A model generated the notes under the pieces. The model worked only from the letters and a program-made list of their open reading frames with translations, did no database searches and was not told the DNA's origin. Shown in pieces: positions 24,201 to 38,300 of a stretch of 64,000 nucleotides of DNA (position 1 is its first letter; each line of letters opens with the position of its first letter). Origin of the DNA: Taxillus chinensis (lineage: Eukaryota; Streptophyta; Magnoliopsida; Santalales; Loranthaceae); NCBI GenBank assembly GCA_023512835.1, contig CM042085.1:4001989-4065988 (forward strand), written 5' to 3'. Both the position numbers and the translations under genes were made by a program.

Positions 24201-27013
24201 TCATCGTAAAGTTGTGGCATAGTTTGAAGTTTTTGTCGAAGTTATAGTTAATGACCAAAAAAACATAGATCCGATCATGGTATAAATGATTGATGTCTGT
24301 CGGCGCCAAGTTGAGTAGGGCTCGAACAACACCTACAACATACGCGCTCGAGTCCTTCGCCGAACCTTTATTCGACATCTACTCGAGATTGAGACTCGAA
24401 CAATGATCCAAGAGCACGTCAAAACATGGCAAAAAATCCCGATGTGCTTTATTTCTCATCGGTCGAAGAATTAAAGATGTCGCAACGTCGATTGTATCTA
24501 GCAACGCCATTATTATTGAATACGTTCCTTAAAAAAATAATAACAGGATAAATTATACTTAATATAAATAAATTTTTAAGGATAATTTTCAAGAGTTCAC
24601 TTAATCTTATTTTTTCTCGTCTTGTCAGACTTTCGTTTCTATGTCCAAAGGTCTTAAAGATAACATCAATACGTTGATGTGTTGTTACAGAATCCATCAA
24701 TCTTCTGACTTGATATCAAAAAATAATAATTTGGTGACTGAATATTGATGAGTCATCTTACTTGGAATTTCATTTTCTGATTTTTGTGTCCTTCATCTTC
24801 CCGTCGTACTATCTTTAAAAAGCATAGTCTTGATATCTGATTTCGTGAGTTTTAGGTTTGTCATAGATTTCACTGCGATGTCGTCTTGCTTTAGCTGGAT
24901 TGGTTGAATAATGAGCATCTTTACAAATAACTTTTGAGGCAGAGATTGCAAGAATTCTAAAGATTATCATAAAAGGTCCTTAGAGTTTGCTTAAACCATA
25001 CAACTTTTTTCTCAACGTGTAGACCCTGTTAATTTTCAACGTGTAGATCTCATTTTATTTAGTCATTGGGTTTAGTTAGTATAGAAAATTTTGTTTATTA
25101 TTAGATAATAGAAAACTAAAGGAACCAGGTTGCATATTCATAAGGATTGATCTATACTGAAACTATTGTGAGAATTGAGATATAGTATATAGTTTTTTAA
25201 AAATAATTAAATAGTTGTCATTAAACTATATAGAATTTGTTACGTATACATGAAAATGAAATATAATTTTTTTGTCTCATTTAACACATTGATCATTTTT
25301 GACAAATAACCATAAGTATAAATAAATTACACAATTAGAACAATTCCAAGACACTCTTTATTTTATCTTTTGAATAAATTTTTTTATTTATTTTATAATT
25401 TTAACTTTAACACTCATCTCTATTTCATTATTATCTTAATTAAAATAATAATTTTTTAATTTAATTTAATTTTTGTAATCTTTTTATATTAATATATGTG
25501 AAAGAATAAAGAGTGAGGAAAGATAAAAAAAATATTATAATATTAAATAAATAGTTATTTTATCACTCTTCACAAATAAAAAGTAAACTTTTTATTCTCC
25601 ACAGAGTAAAAAAATTAATATAATATTATTTGACTTTCTATTTATAAATAATAGAGAGCCTATTAAAATTATTTATATTATTTTCACTAAAATTAATAAG
25701 TCAAAAAGCAAAATATGATTACTTTAAAAGAAAAAAAATAACCTCGAACTAGTCCGGTGCACGCTAGCCATATTGGATTGCATTAGTCCATTTCTGACTC
25801 ATTTAAGCTTGTCTAACAACAAACTCGTTCAATTTAATCAATTTTACACCCCTACCATGAGATAAGGATCCAAATGACAATGGTGTTGAGAAAATCTCTG
25901 CCTCATGTGCCATGAATAGAGTATTTGGCTTGAGATAAATATTTTGATTAAAAAGCCTAGGACTAGCATCAGGTTTTTCACAAGTTGTGTCAAAGACAAA
26001 GAGATAAATATAGTTTGGTAAAAAGCTTTTTTAGCTGTGTTGAACAAAATTGGTACAAAAATAAATATATGAATGTTTGATAAATGGTGATTTTACAAGT
26101 GTTATAGATTCTAAAAGTAAATAATAATTATTTGATAAATTAAAAAGAATTTTGTTATGAAAGTTTTAAAAAATAAAAATATTCTTAATTTTAAATTTTT
26201 AAACATGCGTTTCTTTTACTTTTAATTTTAAATAAAATTAATATTAATATTTTATTAATTTTAAAATTATTTCATGAATAAGTAACTTTAAAATGCTTCT
26301 GTTTTTTTATAAATATTTTTTAAATTTATCTAATGAATTTTATTATTTTTACTTATTTTATAAATAAAAATAGCTATCAAAAATAATGTTCGTCATCATG
26401 GAAATCTCTGTCACACAAAACAAATTTGAGGTATAAAGCTGAAAGTAATTAGAGAAAAAATCATTTCACTTTTGAGACTTAAACTTGTAGCTTCAAAAAA
26501 AAAAAAAATCGCTTGCGCCCTTACCACTATTTTGGGACAACATTTATAAATGTGATGAAATTATATATATATATATATATAGTGTCATTATTTAATTTAA
26601 AAATATTATTTTATTAGTGTAAAAAAATTGAAAATTTTTATCGTTAAATAATATCCCTAATTAAAATTGCGGTAATTAAGTTACTTGGCATAAAACTTTA
26701 TTTAAGCTATTTAATTATTAAATAAATATTTATAGCCTTATTATTTAGTACTTATTTAATAAGACTATTATTAAATATAAAATTATTATTATTATTTAAA
26801 AATATTTTCCTAATATTTTAATAATTCATTTATAATATTTTGATGATTTTAAATTTATTGTTTTTTTATAACATTTGTACATATTTAAATTAAAATACAA
26901 AATAAAAATACTATAATTTTATAATTTATACATAATATTATTTTATTTGCAAATATCATTTCTAATTAGGGATGACAACAAGCGAGAATGAAACTAAATA
27001 ATATGTGTGGCAG

Positions 27014-27046
27014 ATCGCGCGCGCGCGTGTATATATATATACATAT
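27014..27046. repeat. Alternating purine-pyrimidine run (CG then TA)
   Basis: A run of CG dinucleotides passes into TG and then TA dinucleotides without a break in purine-pyrimidine alternation over about 33 bp. The CG part is of the kind that can adopt Z-DNA. Confidence 0.7.
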
Positions 27047-30000
27047 TATGTATAATTTTTATGCCCTGTAGGTATCAATATTGACATTTATTTATCCGAA
27101 TTTTCACCCCTACCGCTACGGTTTGTAGGACATATGGGTTCCTGGACAGAGGTAATTAATTGGATTTCTGGCAGGTGGGTAAATAGAAATTGGAAGAAAT
27201 CCCTATTCTTTAATTTTTAATTTTCCTTTTCTTTTCTTACAAAACATGTAAGTTGCTCACTCTATCTGGTAATTTTATGTGATCCGCTCCCCTCAAAAAC
27301 TTTCGTCCCTATGATAAGCAGTACCATCTGCCGCTGGTGCCTGCAAATAGGGGAGGTTCTGCCTAAATCCTAAAACAAAAAAATAAAATAAAATCAAGCA
27401 TTCTGGAATTTCATGCTATCAAACCCAAATCCTAAAACTCAAAATCTATATTCGGCTTCGGATCCGGTAAAAACAATTCGGTTTCTTATTTTTAAGTTTT
27501 CAATTTAAAATAACGTCTAAAATACACTTCGTATGTAAATATTTTTTTTTTAAACTAATGTTATGGATCCCTTTTTAAGAAGTCCATATATATACAATAT
27601 AGTTTTAGGGCATGAAGATAGATTAGCAGAATTTCTCCAAAGAATATCCAAACACTACCTTAGCAGAAGTATCCCCTTGCACAGTTGCAATTAATCACAT
27701 TTTATTCGCTACTGCAGTAAGCACATACACAAAATATTAAATATCAATACGAGAAGGTACATGTTTGGCCAGCGCTATTAAGCCAAACCCATTCGCTGAA
27801 GAGCACTGGCGAGGAAGTCGAGGGAAGCGATGGTCTCCTATCCCAGCCACTAACACAACTAGGCTGCCAATTTTTATATAATGGGTGAAGTGCAGAAATG
27901 CGCGAGTCTCATATATCCCAAAGTAATGCAAGTAGCATTTAACCCTTAAAAACGCCACTAAAATGTGCTTGCAATGGGTTTCTGCCAAATTTCCACTCAA
28001 AGCCTAAAGTAACATCACAACCCATTTCATGCTTTGATCTGAAAAAATTCCACACCTTGATTTTCCCTCGGGAATGGTGGAATCCCTTCATGTAAGTGCT
28101 AGATTTTCTTGCTTGCTCTCTTGATTTTGTTGGATCCTGGCCATCTGAGAAACCAGAAGCTCCTGCACTCTAAACTTCAGCTGCACTACCCCAAAACATT
28201 ATTTTAGAACATCAGGAAAAAAACAAACTGTGCAGTAGAAAATAAGCAACAAAATTTAACAACAATTTCCGATAGTGAATTTTTTTAAAAACATATGGAA
28301 TATAGAAGCATCACTTTCTCAAAAGGAAGACTATATCATGGAACACAACACAAGGAATGCATAAGGCATTTAATGGACAGTTAAAACATAAACATCACTG
28401 CAGAAAGGCTAATTTTATTCTGAAACGGATTCATTTTCCTCCAAAATTTTCCCGTCCAACCGAATAGGGCAAAAAAGGTGATGCTACCTTGAGATAAATC
28501 CCAATCAGGGTTTTTAAAGATAATTAGATGTAAATACCTCATCGAGCCCTACTCTACTCGTAACTGATACATGGATGGCTCCATCTGGGCCCATCTTTCG
28601 ATACCTTGCCAACTCAAGATGATCAGCATCTTCATCTTCACTCGCGAAGACAACAGGAGAATCTTGCAGCAGGTCACATTTGGAGACAGCGTCGAGCCAA
28701 AGATGCTGACTAAATCTCTCTCTTATTTCCTTGTATATGACATACTGTGTCAACAGTCATTAGGCAACAAAGGAGAAGAAAAATAGTCAGTTCATAGAGC
28801 AAACGAGTTGATGAAAAAGAATCCTTTCTGAAGATTAAAAACATAATTGTTAATGCCACATCAACGGCCAGAAGTCTTTCTTTATAATTTTTCATTTTAT
28901 TTTATTATATCAGAATGAAATCATAATCTCAGCAAACACAAAAGTTATCGCCGTCCATGACCTGTCCATTTTCTGAAATATAAAAATCCGATTGATTAAA
29001 TGATATTGACTGAAAGCTGCTCCAGCATCCCCGGCCAAATTTTCTGGAGAGAGAGAGACCCTTCTCATTCTTCCCATTATTACTAATGATTTCTGCCCTA
29101 CCGCTTGTTTTTTTTTTTTTTTATATATATATATAAGTAAGAAAGTTTATTAAAATAGAAAAAACGCACAAGTGTGCACAGAATGATTTTTTTGCTTTAG
29201 TTACTTCATTATTTATAATTCTTGTTGCATGCCACATCTTTCCATAGTATAATATATATACACAAACAAGATCTTATATGATGGTCCCTCCAGGTTCTCA
29301 ATCTCTCCTCTTTCAATATATATAGTAGCTAGCTGCATTTGAATTACTCAAATCAAAACGCAGCGAGGTATCATATTAACAGATAGCTAGATATATAACA
29401 TGATTAAGTACCGTATTATATGCATGGGGAAATTATTATAACCACTTATAGGAGAGTTTTACAGGTGGGGTTTGCTGGGTTGAACCTGACGACAAAGCTC
29501 ATGGATTCTGGCATGAACCCTTCCATCCTTGTTGTTTACAGCCAAGATTTTGCACTGTTGCCATCATTGCAACCCCCTCAGCTTTCTTGGAGGGAAGCAA
29601 GAATGGTTTTTGTCAGACATAAATTTTAAAGGGCTCATTGAAAAATGTAAAGGGACAGGTGTGGGTGCCAGAAAATAAGATCATGCATTTTATGTGACGA
29701 CAGCATAAAACCCAAATTTTTCTTACGCATAGACTACACATTAAATAAAATTTATAAAACTTACCCAGAAAAGGAAAAGAAGAAGAAATGTCGTGATACC
29801 TGATCAGAAGGTGACATCCCACATTCTCCTGATAAGTCATGAACGTACAAAACTGCAGTTGGCAAATGTGATAGGACGGAAAGTGTTAACTTCTCCAAAT
29901 TATTCCTGTCCTCTGCAGGTTAAGAAAAACCAAGGAAAAATAGCATAAATGACAGAAAGAAGCACAAGGAAAAGAAAAACCAGAAGAAATTAAAAGGGAT

Positions 30001-31413
30001 TAGATACAGGAAAGATCTACAAGGGCACAGAAACCATATTTCTCATTTAAATTTAAAATAACAATTTCCCCAAACCTAGATCCAGATTCAGCTACATTTC
30101 TTGGTACTAATGAAAAATGCTTAGATTCTACGTAAAAAAAAGTGATTATGCATATAGGAATGTTTTTAATGTCTTTACATCCCTATGATTGGATGATTTA
30201 AAGAAGTGTATGAACGAATTTGAGGTAACTCCCGGGAAAAGTTTCCTAGTGAGAAGCATGGTACTTCTCTTTCCCATATATATATATATATATGAAAAAT
30301 CTAATATGGGTAACATGGGATGGCATTAAAGCTAATTAGCTTTGGTAACACCCCCAAAAACCAGTAATTTTAATAAATAATCGCATTTTATAAAATAAAA
30401 AAACTTAATAAAACACCATAATTTTGAATCGCTGCCAAAGCTAATTAGCTCTAGTATTGCATCATAATAGTCATCTCAATATAAGTACATATATAATTCC
30501 ATCAAGTTAGCTTGAATAAATTTATTTTGAAAATTTAAAATCCTATCATATTCAGATTATGAAAGAAGAACCATAGGAACTTTTTATAACAAGATCAATT
30601 CATCAATAACAGAGAGGAGGTAGAAACATAAAACAATTCCATGCTCTATATAGCTTTACAGAACCAAGTCATTGCATGTGTCTTACCATCACATCTCTTC
30701 AATAGGCCAGGAGTGTCAGTAACCTGCAGTCAAACTTTTAGGTGTGAGAATAGAATTTTTTTTAGTTGTTAATTTAAACAAGAAAGATTAGAGAAAATAG
30801 TAAAATTTGTCCTCTAGTATTTAAAAAGTACTTATTTGGGACACGTGGAATAACCTGGAAGCTCTTGTAGTTTGTAGATATATGTCCCATTAGAATTCCT
30901 CTAGTAGTGAAAGGGTAGTTGCAGATCTGAAGCCGAAAAAAAAAAAGATAAATCAGAAGGGTTTTATAAGCAGATATTAAAACCTGGTAAATTAAAAAAA
31001 TACTAATAAAAAAATATTTCTGATTTTAAAAATTGCTTTATCAAGTACTCAAAATTTTAAAATAACAACATTAACCTTAATCATAGAGTATGAAAAGGAA
31101 TGTAGGCTTAAAATTTAAAAATAAAAAATACTTTATTTTTAAAAACATTCACACAAATTTTATTTTCGATTTATCAAACATTTATTACTACTTTTAAAAT
31201 TTATAACACTTTTAAAATTATAATTCACTAATCAACATTATCAAACTAGACCAATATTGTTCCTCAAAGTTCTAATTATGAATTATGAAATTTAAGAGAG
31301 TGATGCTTTAATAATTTTTCATAGGTGAAAATAAATAAAAAATGAACAGCTGACGGAAATAACAATACATAAAAAACATGCAAGAGCATATTCAAAGAAA
31401 CATTCTACTTAGA

Positions 31414-31527
31414 ACAGTTTGAACTTATAATCATTAAATTATAAACTTCAAGGAATACATAAAAAAAATCACAGTTTGAACTTATAATCATTAAATTATA
31501 AACTTCAAGGAATACATAAACAAAACC
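31414..31527. repeat. 57-bp tandem duplication in a GTPase intron
   Basis: Two nearly identical copies of a unit beginning ACAGTTTGAACTTATAATC and ending in GGAATACATAAA lie head to tail, starting at 31414 and 31471. They are in the intron just upstream (on the plus strand) of the P-loop exon. Confidence 0.9.
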
Positions 31528-32189
31528 ATTGAAAGTAAGCAAACCACACCTCTGGTCTTCCTGTTGAAATTATGCGAACCAAAGATGACTTCCCTACATT
31601 TGGAGCACCAACAAGACAAAGCGTTGGAGTTTCCAAATCTACTACTGGTGTTGCTCGCAGTGTCTGTAAATCACTTGAAGTTAACAGTCATCGATTAGAA
31701 AATACAGTGCACTACAATTGACCAAATTAAATATTAATAGTAAACTTCTTTTCTTACAGAGCTCTTAGGGAATTTAATACATAATCAACATATTTTCAAA
31801 GGGAAACACACCTTTGCCACATGTAATAAATCATCTACAGCTTTTGCATCAACGTTAAAAGTTTCTTCAACTTTTTTCATTCCCTGAGAATAAATTAAAG
31901 TAAATATGATAATCTTAAGGACATGAATGGCATGAAAATAGCGACTGACCTCCCTCAGACGTTCTTCTGCATCTCGCTTTTTTAAAGACTGCCAAGACGA
32001 TAAGGAACGGTCATTTAGCAGTACACTATATTATACAGAAGTGAAGAAATAAAGGAGATTAGCCCATCCATTCTAATTAAGAGAACATTAGTTATAAACT
32101 CCAAATTAAAGATTATTAATAATTGAAAATCTCAGTGAAGGAAGAGAGACAAAGGGAACAACAATAGAGAGGGAAGAAGTATGTGATGT

Positions 32190-33370
32190 AACAAGTTTAG
32201 TGATGCTCTCCTTCGATTTGGCCTCTTCCAATGTAGTGTTATCATATTGTATACAGCTCCTCTTCTCGCAGCCTGCTGGTTGTATCCTCTTGGTTGTCTA
32301 TGTTGATGATATTATTATTACTGGTAGTGACAAAGTAGACATTCATCGGTTGAAGCATTTTCTATAATCCGAGTTTTGTACCAAGGATCTGGGCCGCTTA
32401 CGTTATTTCTTGAGCATTGAAGTGGCCTATTCAGGTCAATTAATCTCTCTGTCACAACTGAAGTATGTTCTTGATATACTTGATGAGGTTGGGTGCTTAG
32501 GGGCAAAACCTGTTAATTCTCCTATAGATGCGAATGTTAGATTGGATTCCAAACATGGTGACTTGCTCAAGAATCTCGCTCAATATCGAAGGCTAGTTGG
32601 AAAACTTAATTATTTAACATTCACTAAATCAAATATTTCTTTTACAGTGAGTACGGTAAGCCAATTTATGAGTACTTCTCCTACTACCCACTGGAATGCG
32701 ACCTTACGAATTATGAGGTACTTGAAGGGCGCATCTGGACGCGTTCTTCTGTTTACAAACCAGGGTAATTTGAAGATACAAGGTTATTCGGATGCTGATT
32801 GAGCAAAATGTCCAATTAATTAAAGATTCATTATTGGTTAGTGTGTATTTCTTGGTGGAAATTTTATAGCGTAGAAAAGTAAAAAACAACATGTGGTGTC
32901 GAGGTCTAGTGCTAAAGTCGAGTATGGGGCTATGTCACATATAACAAGAGAACTGACGTGGTTGGAAATGTTGCTATTAGAAATTAACTTACCTTCTCGG
33001 TATCCTCCGTGTTGCATTGTAATAGTCAATCTGTTATTCATATTGCTTCCAATCCATTGTTTCACGAAAGAACAAAGCATATTAAAGTTAACTGTCATTT
33101 TGTACGTGAAAAGGTATAGAATAAAGCAATTAAGCTTGTACACATCCAAACAAAACATCAACTTGCTGATATCTTTACTAAATCTTTACATGATAATCGT
33201 ATAAGTTATCTTTGTAACAAGTTTCGACTATCTGACATATACACTCCAACTTCGGGAAAGTGTTAGAGAGCGAAGGTAGTTTAGTCTTTTCATAGTAGTA
33301 TTGTAATACATATAAAACTGTATTCCTTACACTCTTAATATCAATGAAATATTCTCTCAATACCATTGTT
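32190..33370 (+). mobile_element. Decayed Ty1-copia fragment (reverse transcriptase to LTR)
   Basis: The plus strand reads, with stops and frame changes, as the end of a copia polyprotein. The RT catalytic region VVYVDDIIITG lies near 32290. The C-terminal RT part (SLSQLKYVLDIL, YRRLVGKLNYLT) follows at 32410-32800. The RNase H part (VSRSSAKVEYGAMS) begins near 32893, and a decayed tail of the ADIFTK type follows. A TGTTAGAGAG sequence at 33261, just after the coding remnant, looks like the start of a 3' LTR of which about 100 bp remain. There is no gag, integrase or 5' LTR. It sits in the 2.5-kb intron of the minus-strand GTPase gene, in opposite orientation. Confidence 0.85.
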
Positions 33371-33795
33371 TACATATATTAACAGCCATTGAAATTGTAG
33401 ATCAATATGACTTGGTAAGTGACCCCAGGAAATAACAACAAAAGATATAATGTCTTCATTATCCCCTCTCCTTTTCTCATCAAAAAGGCTGAACAATATC
33501 ATTTGAAACTAAGATAGACTGCAAAGGAGATCTCCCCAGCGCAGTCCTCCCCCTAAGGACAAGGAAAGGAAAGACACCTTGGCATAGAAGACCAGGCAGC
33601 TTTTGTTGATGGTGGAGATTTGAAAAGGACCAAAGGCAGTGTACCGAGGAAAATAGAGAGAGGACAGGGCCACCAAAACAAAAAAAGACATGTGAGCCAG
33701 CAGGTTGTAGACTTGTAGTCATCATGACATTCTGATTGAGCATAGACCAAGTTTCAAAAATACGAAATGCAGTCTGATACGGAATCGAAGTTGTA

Positions 33796-34398
33796 CGGCG
33801 AGGCGGGTGCCTTGAGGCGGTTAGGGAGGGCGCCTCAACTACCAATGATAAAATCAAATTATTTAACTTAATTTAAGTTATAGATTTATATAAAACTTAA
33901 AAAGCAAAATTTGATATATATATATATTTATAATTTATTTTAAATCAAATTATTTATAGATTTATAGAACTATATGAATTTATAACAAAGCACTATAGAA
34001 CTACATATAAATTTAAAATAATTTGATGTAACAAATTTAATGTAATATAAAATTATATACGAATTTATATTTTAATATATAATAAAATTATTATATATTA
34101 ATATTTTTTAATACGTAATGAATATATTTATATATTAAAATAAATATATAAATATTTATATAATTAACTCGCATTTTTTATTTAGTTAACTTAATATATT
34201 TATATAAATAAGATATATAAAATATTTATATAACTTAAAGCCAACTCGCTAGGGTTTGGCTAAGAGATCAAGGAGCGGAAGTGCCGCCTCAATCCGCCTC
34301 ACCCGTACGAGGCGGGTGTTGGCAGGTGGTCTACAAGGCGGCGCCTCCACGCGGGTTAAAGCCAAGGCGAGCGAGGCAGCGCCTCAGCCCGTTTTTTT
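33796..34398. mobile_element. Non-autonomous repeat with GC-rich GAGGCG/CGCCTC ends
   Basis: A very AT-rich middle is bounded by GC-rich ends built of GAGGCG and CGCCTC motifs in both orientations (for example CGGCGAGGCGGGTGCC at the left and GCGAGGCAGCGCCTCAGCCC at the right). It lies in the same GTPase intron as the copia fragment and has no coding sequence. The layout suggests a small DNA transposon; I cannot assign a superfamily or define target-site duplications. Confidence 0.5.
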
Positions 34399-35307
34399 GA
34401 ACCATGGCATAGACAGACTAAAGGAGAGGGAGAACATTGAGTAATGGGTTAAAATTCCAACCTTAGCACAGAAAAAGGCATATTCCTTTGCAACAGATAC
34501 TACCTTCTTCCTCAAAGTATCTACCTTTCCCAGTACCTGCCAAATCACGAGACACAAATAAGGATTTTTCTTAACTACTTTTAACTTTACCATAACCCCA
34601 GACACAGCACCAATCAAGCTTTCAAGCATATAAAATTAATATAAGAAAAGGCTCGTACTTTCATATGATTAAGAAGCACAACTGAATCCAAAATTAGCTT
34701 ATAGTGGAAATTAACATATCATCACATATTATGGTGCCTGCAACATCAATGATCTCTTTAAACAGACAAAGTCACCTTTTCATAATTTCCATCACCAAGT
34801 GTCAATTCAATAAGGGAGCGTTCATAAGGGTGCAAATATTTCTTCTTTGGGAAGTTCTCATTGTAGGTTCTTAGAATAACTGCTAACTCCTGTCAATAGA
34901 AATCAAAAGCTTAGGTCTCCTCTTTAAATCAGCCTAATCATATGCATTTCAAGACAGGATACAGACAATTGAATATGTGTCATAAACAAGAAGAAGCTAA
35001 GTACGTACTTTCATTAGCGCATCCATTTGCTTTGCACCTTTATTTCTCTCTCTTAGCAGCATTAGCAATGGCTTCAGGGGAAAAAAATACCCATCAGCAA
35101 TCCTTTAACCAAGTTTCAGTTCAGGAAAAAAATGTAATGTAAACAAAGTATGCCAATTTCAAAACAGAACCACAGCTTGTCAATACCCATGTTAGGTTCA
35201 ACCCTCTTAGCCTTCCTCAGTGCTGAGGAAATTATATCAACAGATGGCCTCACCATGGGTAGCTTTTGAAACGCACCAACACCTTTAAATATTGGAGATT
35301 CTTTCAC

Positions 35308-38300
35308 CTAGAATTTGAGCACAAGCACAAAGCTTATAGCCAGATTAATTCATAAAAATAAGTAACTGCAATATAGGAAGCATGGTGGCCTTGATATAAA
35401 AAAATAATAAAAGCATGAAGTTCTCACACTCCAAAGAACTTTTCACAGTTCAGTCATACAATATTTAGTTAGTTTCATGGCCACCTTTTTACAGATGCTC
35501 ATTCTATGAATAAAATGGCTTAATAAAAATTAAATAACAAAAAGACATTGAACAGATGACCACTCAGTCGAGACAGTTTGAAAATGGCACATACACATCA
35601 GCAGTCACAATGTTTTTGTCCTTATAAATGAAGCAATTTACCACTTGTCTATCCGGTTTATTAGGATGGTCAGTGGGTATATAGCTTCCATTCACAATCT
35701 TATATGCAGTAGTCTGTATTTGTCTACAGATGCATATTTTGGGATACTTTTCTGCTCCGGGTAGCACATACCAACCTGCATCCCATATGTACACACAACA
35801 TAATATTGCAATTGGTTATACCAACAAAGCAACGTAAATTTATGGTTGAAAATATGGAGCAAGTACAAAAAGATAAAACATTTAACAACTTTTTTTATTT
35901 CCAATCCAAATAGCAAATTGACTAGAACATCCAAATGAATGCAATTTAACCCTGAGACAATTTAGAATTGTACACTGATTTCCAATATATATGTATATAA
36001 AGAGGAGAGAGAGACCTTTGGACCAGAAATTGGAGCTTCCACAGATAAACATCCGGTCTCTCTGACTTCTCCCAAGTGAGTTCTGCTCGGTGTGCTCACT
36101 CCACCCAAATCACGGTTAGGGTAAAATAACTGGATTTGTATTTTAAAATTTATTATTTTCATTAAACATTTATACATAATATTAATATATAATAAAAAAC
36201 TACTTACAGTTAATTTGGTCGAATTAAATTCCCACCAATCCAACCTATTTTCAAATGAAATCAAAAGTAAACCCAATTTAAGCACTCTGGATGATTTTTA
36301 GTAGTTCAAACGAGTTAACCAAATTTAATTTTTAAAAACAGACAATTTAATTTTCAGATGATTTTTTCCTTGCACCCATATTCCCATCTATAATATAACC
36401 AAATCACAAATATGAGTGTTGTCCCATGCACCCTACGCGTGAGAGGAAGTAGGTGAGCGACCACTTTAGTTGAAATGTAACCTATAATCCAAAATTAATG
36501 GATCTTGTTCCCCACACCAAAGAAAGCATTAGCCGCAGAGCAAGACCACCTCCTTTGAAAGTGGGAGGGCCAAACTTGTAACCCTAAGATGATTTGGCCC
36601 ACAAAACAGCAATGGACCACCACAGCGGACTAGACTGGTCCCTAGGCCCAGCACCGTATGTAGTGGTGGCACTGGCAAAACCAGTACATGCTCTCCAACA
36701 AACGGGTCTTATCTTAATATTACATCTAAGCCTATCATTTTATGCATGCAAAATGTGAATCACGGGCCACAACTTCCATGGCTTATATGAATGTCACCAA
36801 ATATTCCTCAACTTAACTATATCTTCTTGTACTGGTAGTACAGATCATTCCTCATATTTTGATCAACATGACTACATATAAACTGCTTATACAGCATAGT
36901 GACCATATATGCAGTCCAGTGAAGTGATGAAACTGCCTTGATTTTTACGTGTACATTTTTAATTTCAAAAGATATGAACTAGAGAATTTTATTTTTCCAA
37001 GAGGTGTTCTAAATAGTTTTTATATGTGTACCGTGCCCTAAAAACCACACCACAGGGTGCACCAGATAGACGTTTTAATCGCCTTTGTCAATCAAGATTT
37101 ATAGAAAGTAGATGAGAAAGCCCCTGCAGCCTTTGCATAGTCGCACTTCACGGAGGGAACATTCCATACCAAATACTTCAATGTCACAATCATATTATGG
37201 TAACATGCCAAACCACATCCATATGATGCTCATAAAAAATAGCTTCAACCAAAGCTTCACCTCAGATAAACAATTTTAACCATGGCAAAAGATCACTTCA
37301 TTGACAACTAATGGGAAACTATAAATGGAAATATGGGTAGAAATGCAAACTGGCTGTAGGGGCTCAGTCCTAATTTGCCACTGTAACTTAGATGTTTGTT
37401 GCGATCAAACTATGTTGGAGCAAACATTACATAAATGAACGCATATTGCAATGATCATTTTTCTTTACAAAACAACTATACACGTAGCACAAAATAACAA
37501 AATAACCTCTTCTCCAAAACATCCCTACCTATAGTCTATATAGTAATTGGATCAATAAATGTTGTTATTAAACCCCGTTAAGACCACATGAACACCCTAT
37601 ACCACAAACCTAAGAAGCACCGACATGTGATTTTGGCTAGTGTGTCAGTGTTACTAACACCGACACGCTTCCGACACATCTAGGACATGTTAGAAATGAG
37701 CTGGCAATTTTTTACACGTCATAAGGGACACGTCCCTTCTTCCAACACGCCAATTTGAAGACTAACCGACAATGGAAAAGAAGAGACGAAGAAGAAGCAA
37801 GAATAATTGCCACTGCTGCTCGCTAGCCTCCTGGAAGATCGCGCCAATGGGAGAGCACACCACCCGTCGCTAATCGTTCGTCGGACTGTCACTCACCCAA
37901 GGCAAATGCGCTGCCGCTGCTCGAGTCAAGAACCCTCGACGCAAAGAAATTAGAGAAGAAGAAAGTGGTTTTTGTTTTTAGTTTGACACAGCATAAAACC
38001 TCGACGACTTTTAAAAAAAGAAAATGAAAATCCTGTTTTCGGGCACTTATGAGATATAACTTATAACACATTCCGAATTAGAAGTGTTATAGGAGAGGAA
38101 CCGATTGAAACATAGATAGTGTGTAGCAGAAGGCTTCATAAGATTAGTGTGCGAAAATGGATGAAGTTTCTTTAAAGTTATACGTGCTGATCCGCTTGGG
38201 TGCGAAAAGTATGTCGCTAGTCAATGACTTAACATTTAAAAGAGAATTTAGCCATCCTTACAAAAATTAATCGGGAACAACAATTGTTTTTCTAATGAGT

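Larger units (their letters stand above)
16574..28087. other. AT-rich single-copy intergenic region, no supported gene
   Basis: About 11.5 kb with many stops in all frames and no exon I can tie to a family. Open frames here are short and AT-driven. It holds several microsatellites (listed separately), a less AT-rich island at 20830-21240, and another at about 23220-23830. The stretch at 17040-17210 reads like a broken gag-type frame but is too decayed to name. The last few hundred bases are probably the 3' flank of the GTPase gene. Confidence 0.5.
28088..35307 (-). pseudogene. NOG1-like (chloroplast-type) GTPase gene, probably disabled
   Basis: A GTPase of the Obg/NOG1 group, closest in my judgement to the plant plastid form (the Arabidopsis PDE318 type) thought to act in ribosome assembly. 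Twelve exons are read: 35187-35307, 35009-35071, 34776-34889, 34462-34536, 31950-31988, 31812-31883, 31550-31663, 30855-30926, 30687-30723, 29800-29912, 28538-28744 and 28088-28180. Motifs are GAPNVGKSS (G1, P-loop), NYPFTTRGILMGH (G2), VTDTPGLLKRCD (G3) and AVSKCDLL (G4-like). Upstream lie the NOG1 N-terminal helices (GAFQKLPMV, LHPYERSLIELTLGDGNYEK). Exon 2 is 63 nt but needs 65: a GA pair is missing in its GAGA run near 35050, which puts a stop soon after KRE. No exon with a start codon and transit peptide was found upstream of 35307. About 373 codons are covered. If the 2-bp loss is a read error, the gene could be functional. Confidence 0.8.

Noticed and set aside
29420..29629. 69-codon plus-strand frame (VGFAGLNLTTKLMDSG)
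   Set aside because: It is inside a GTPase intron. It looks coding-like but I cannot name a family or find flanking exons.
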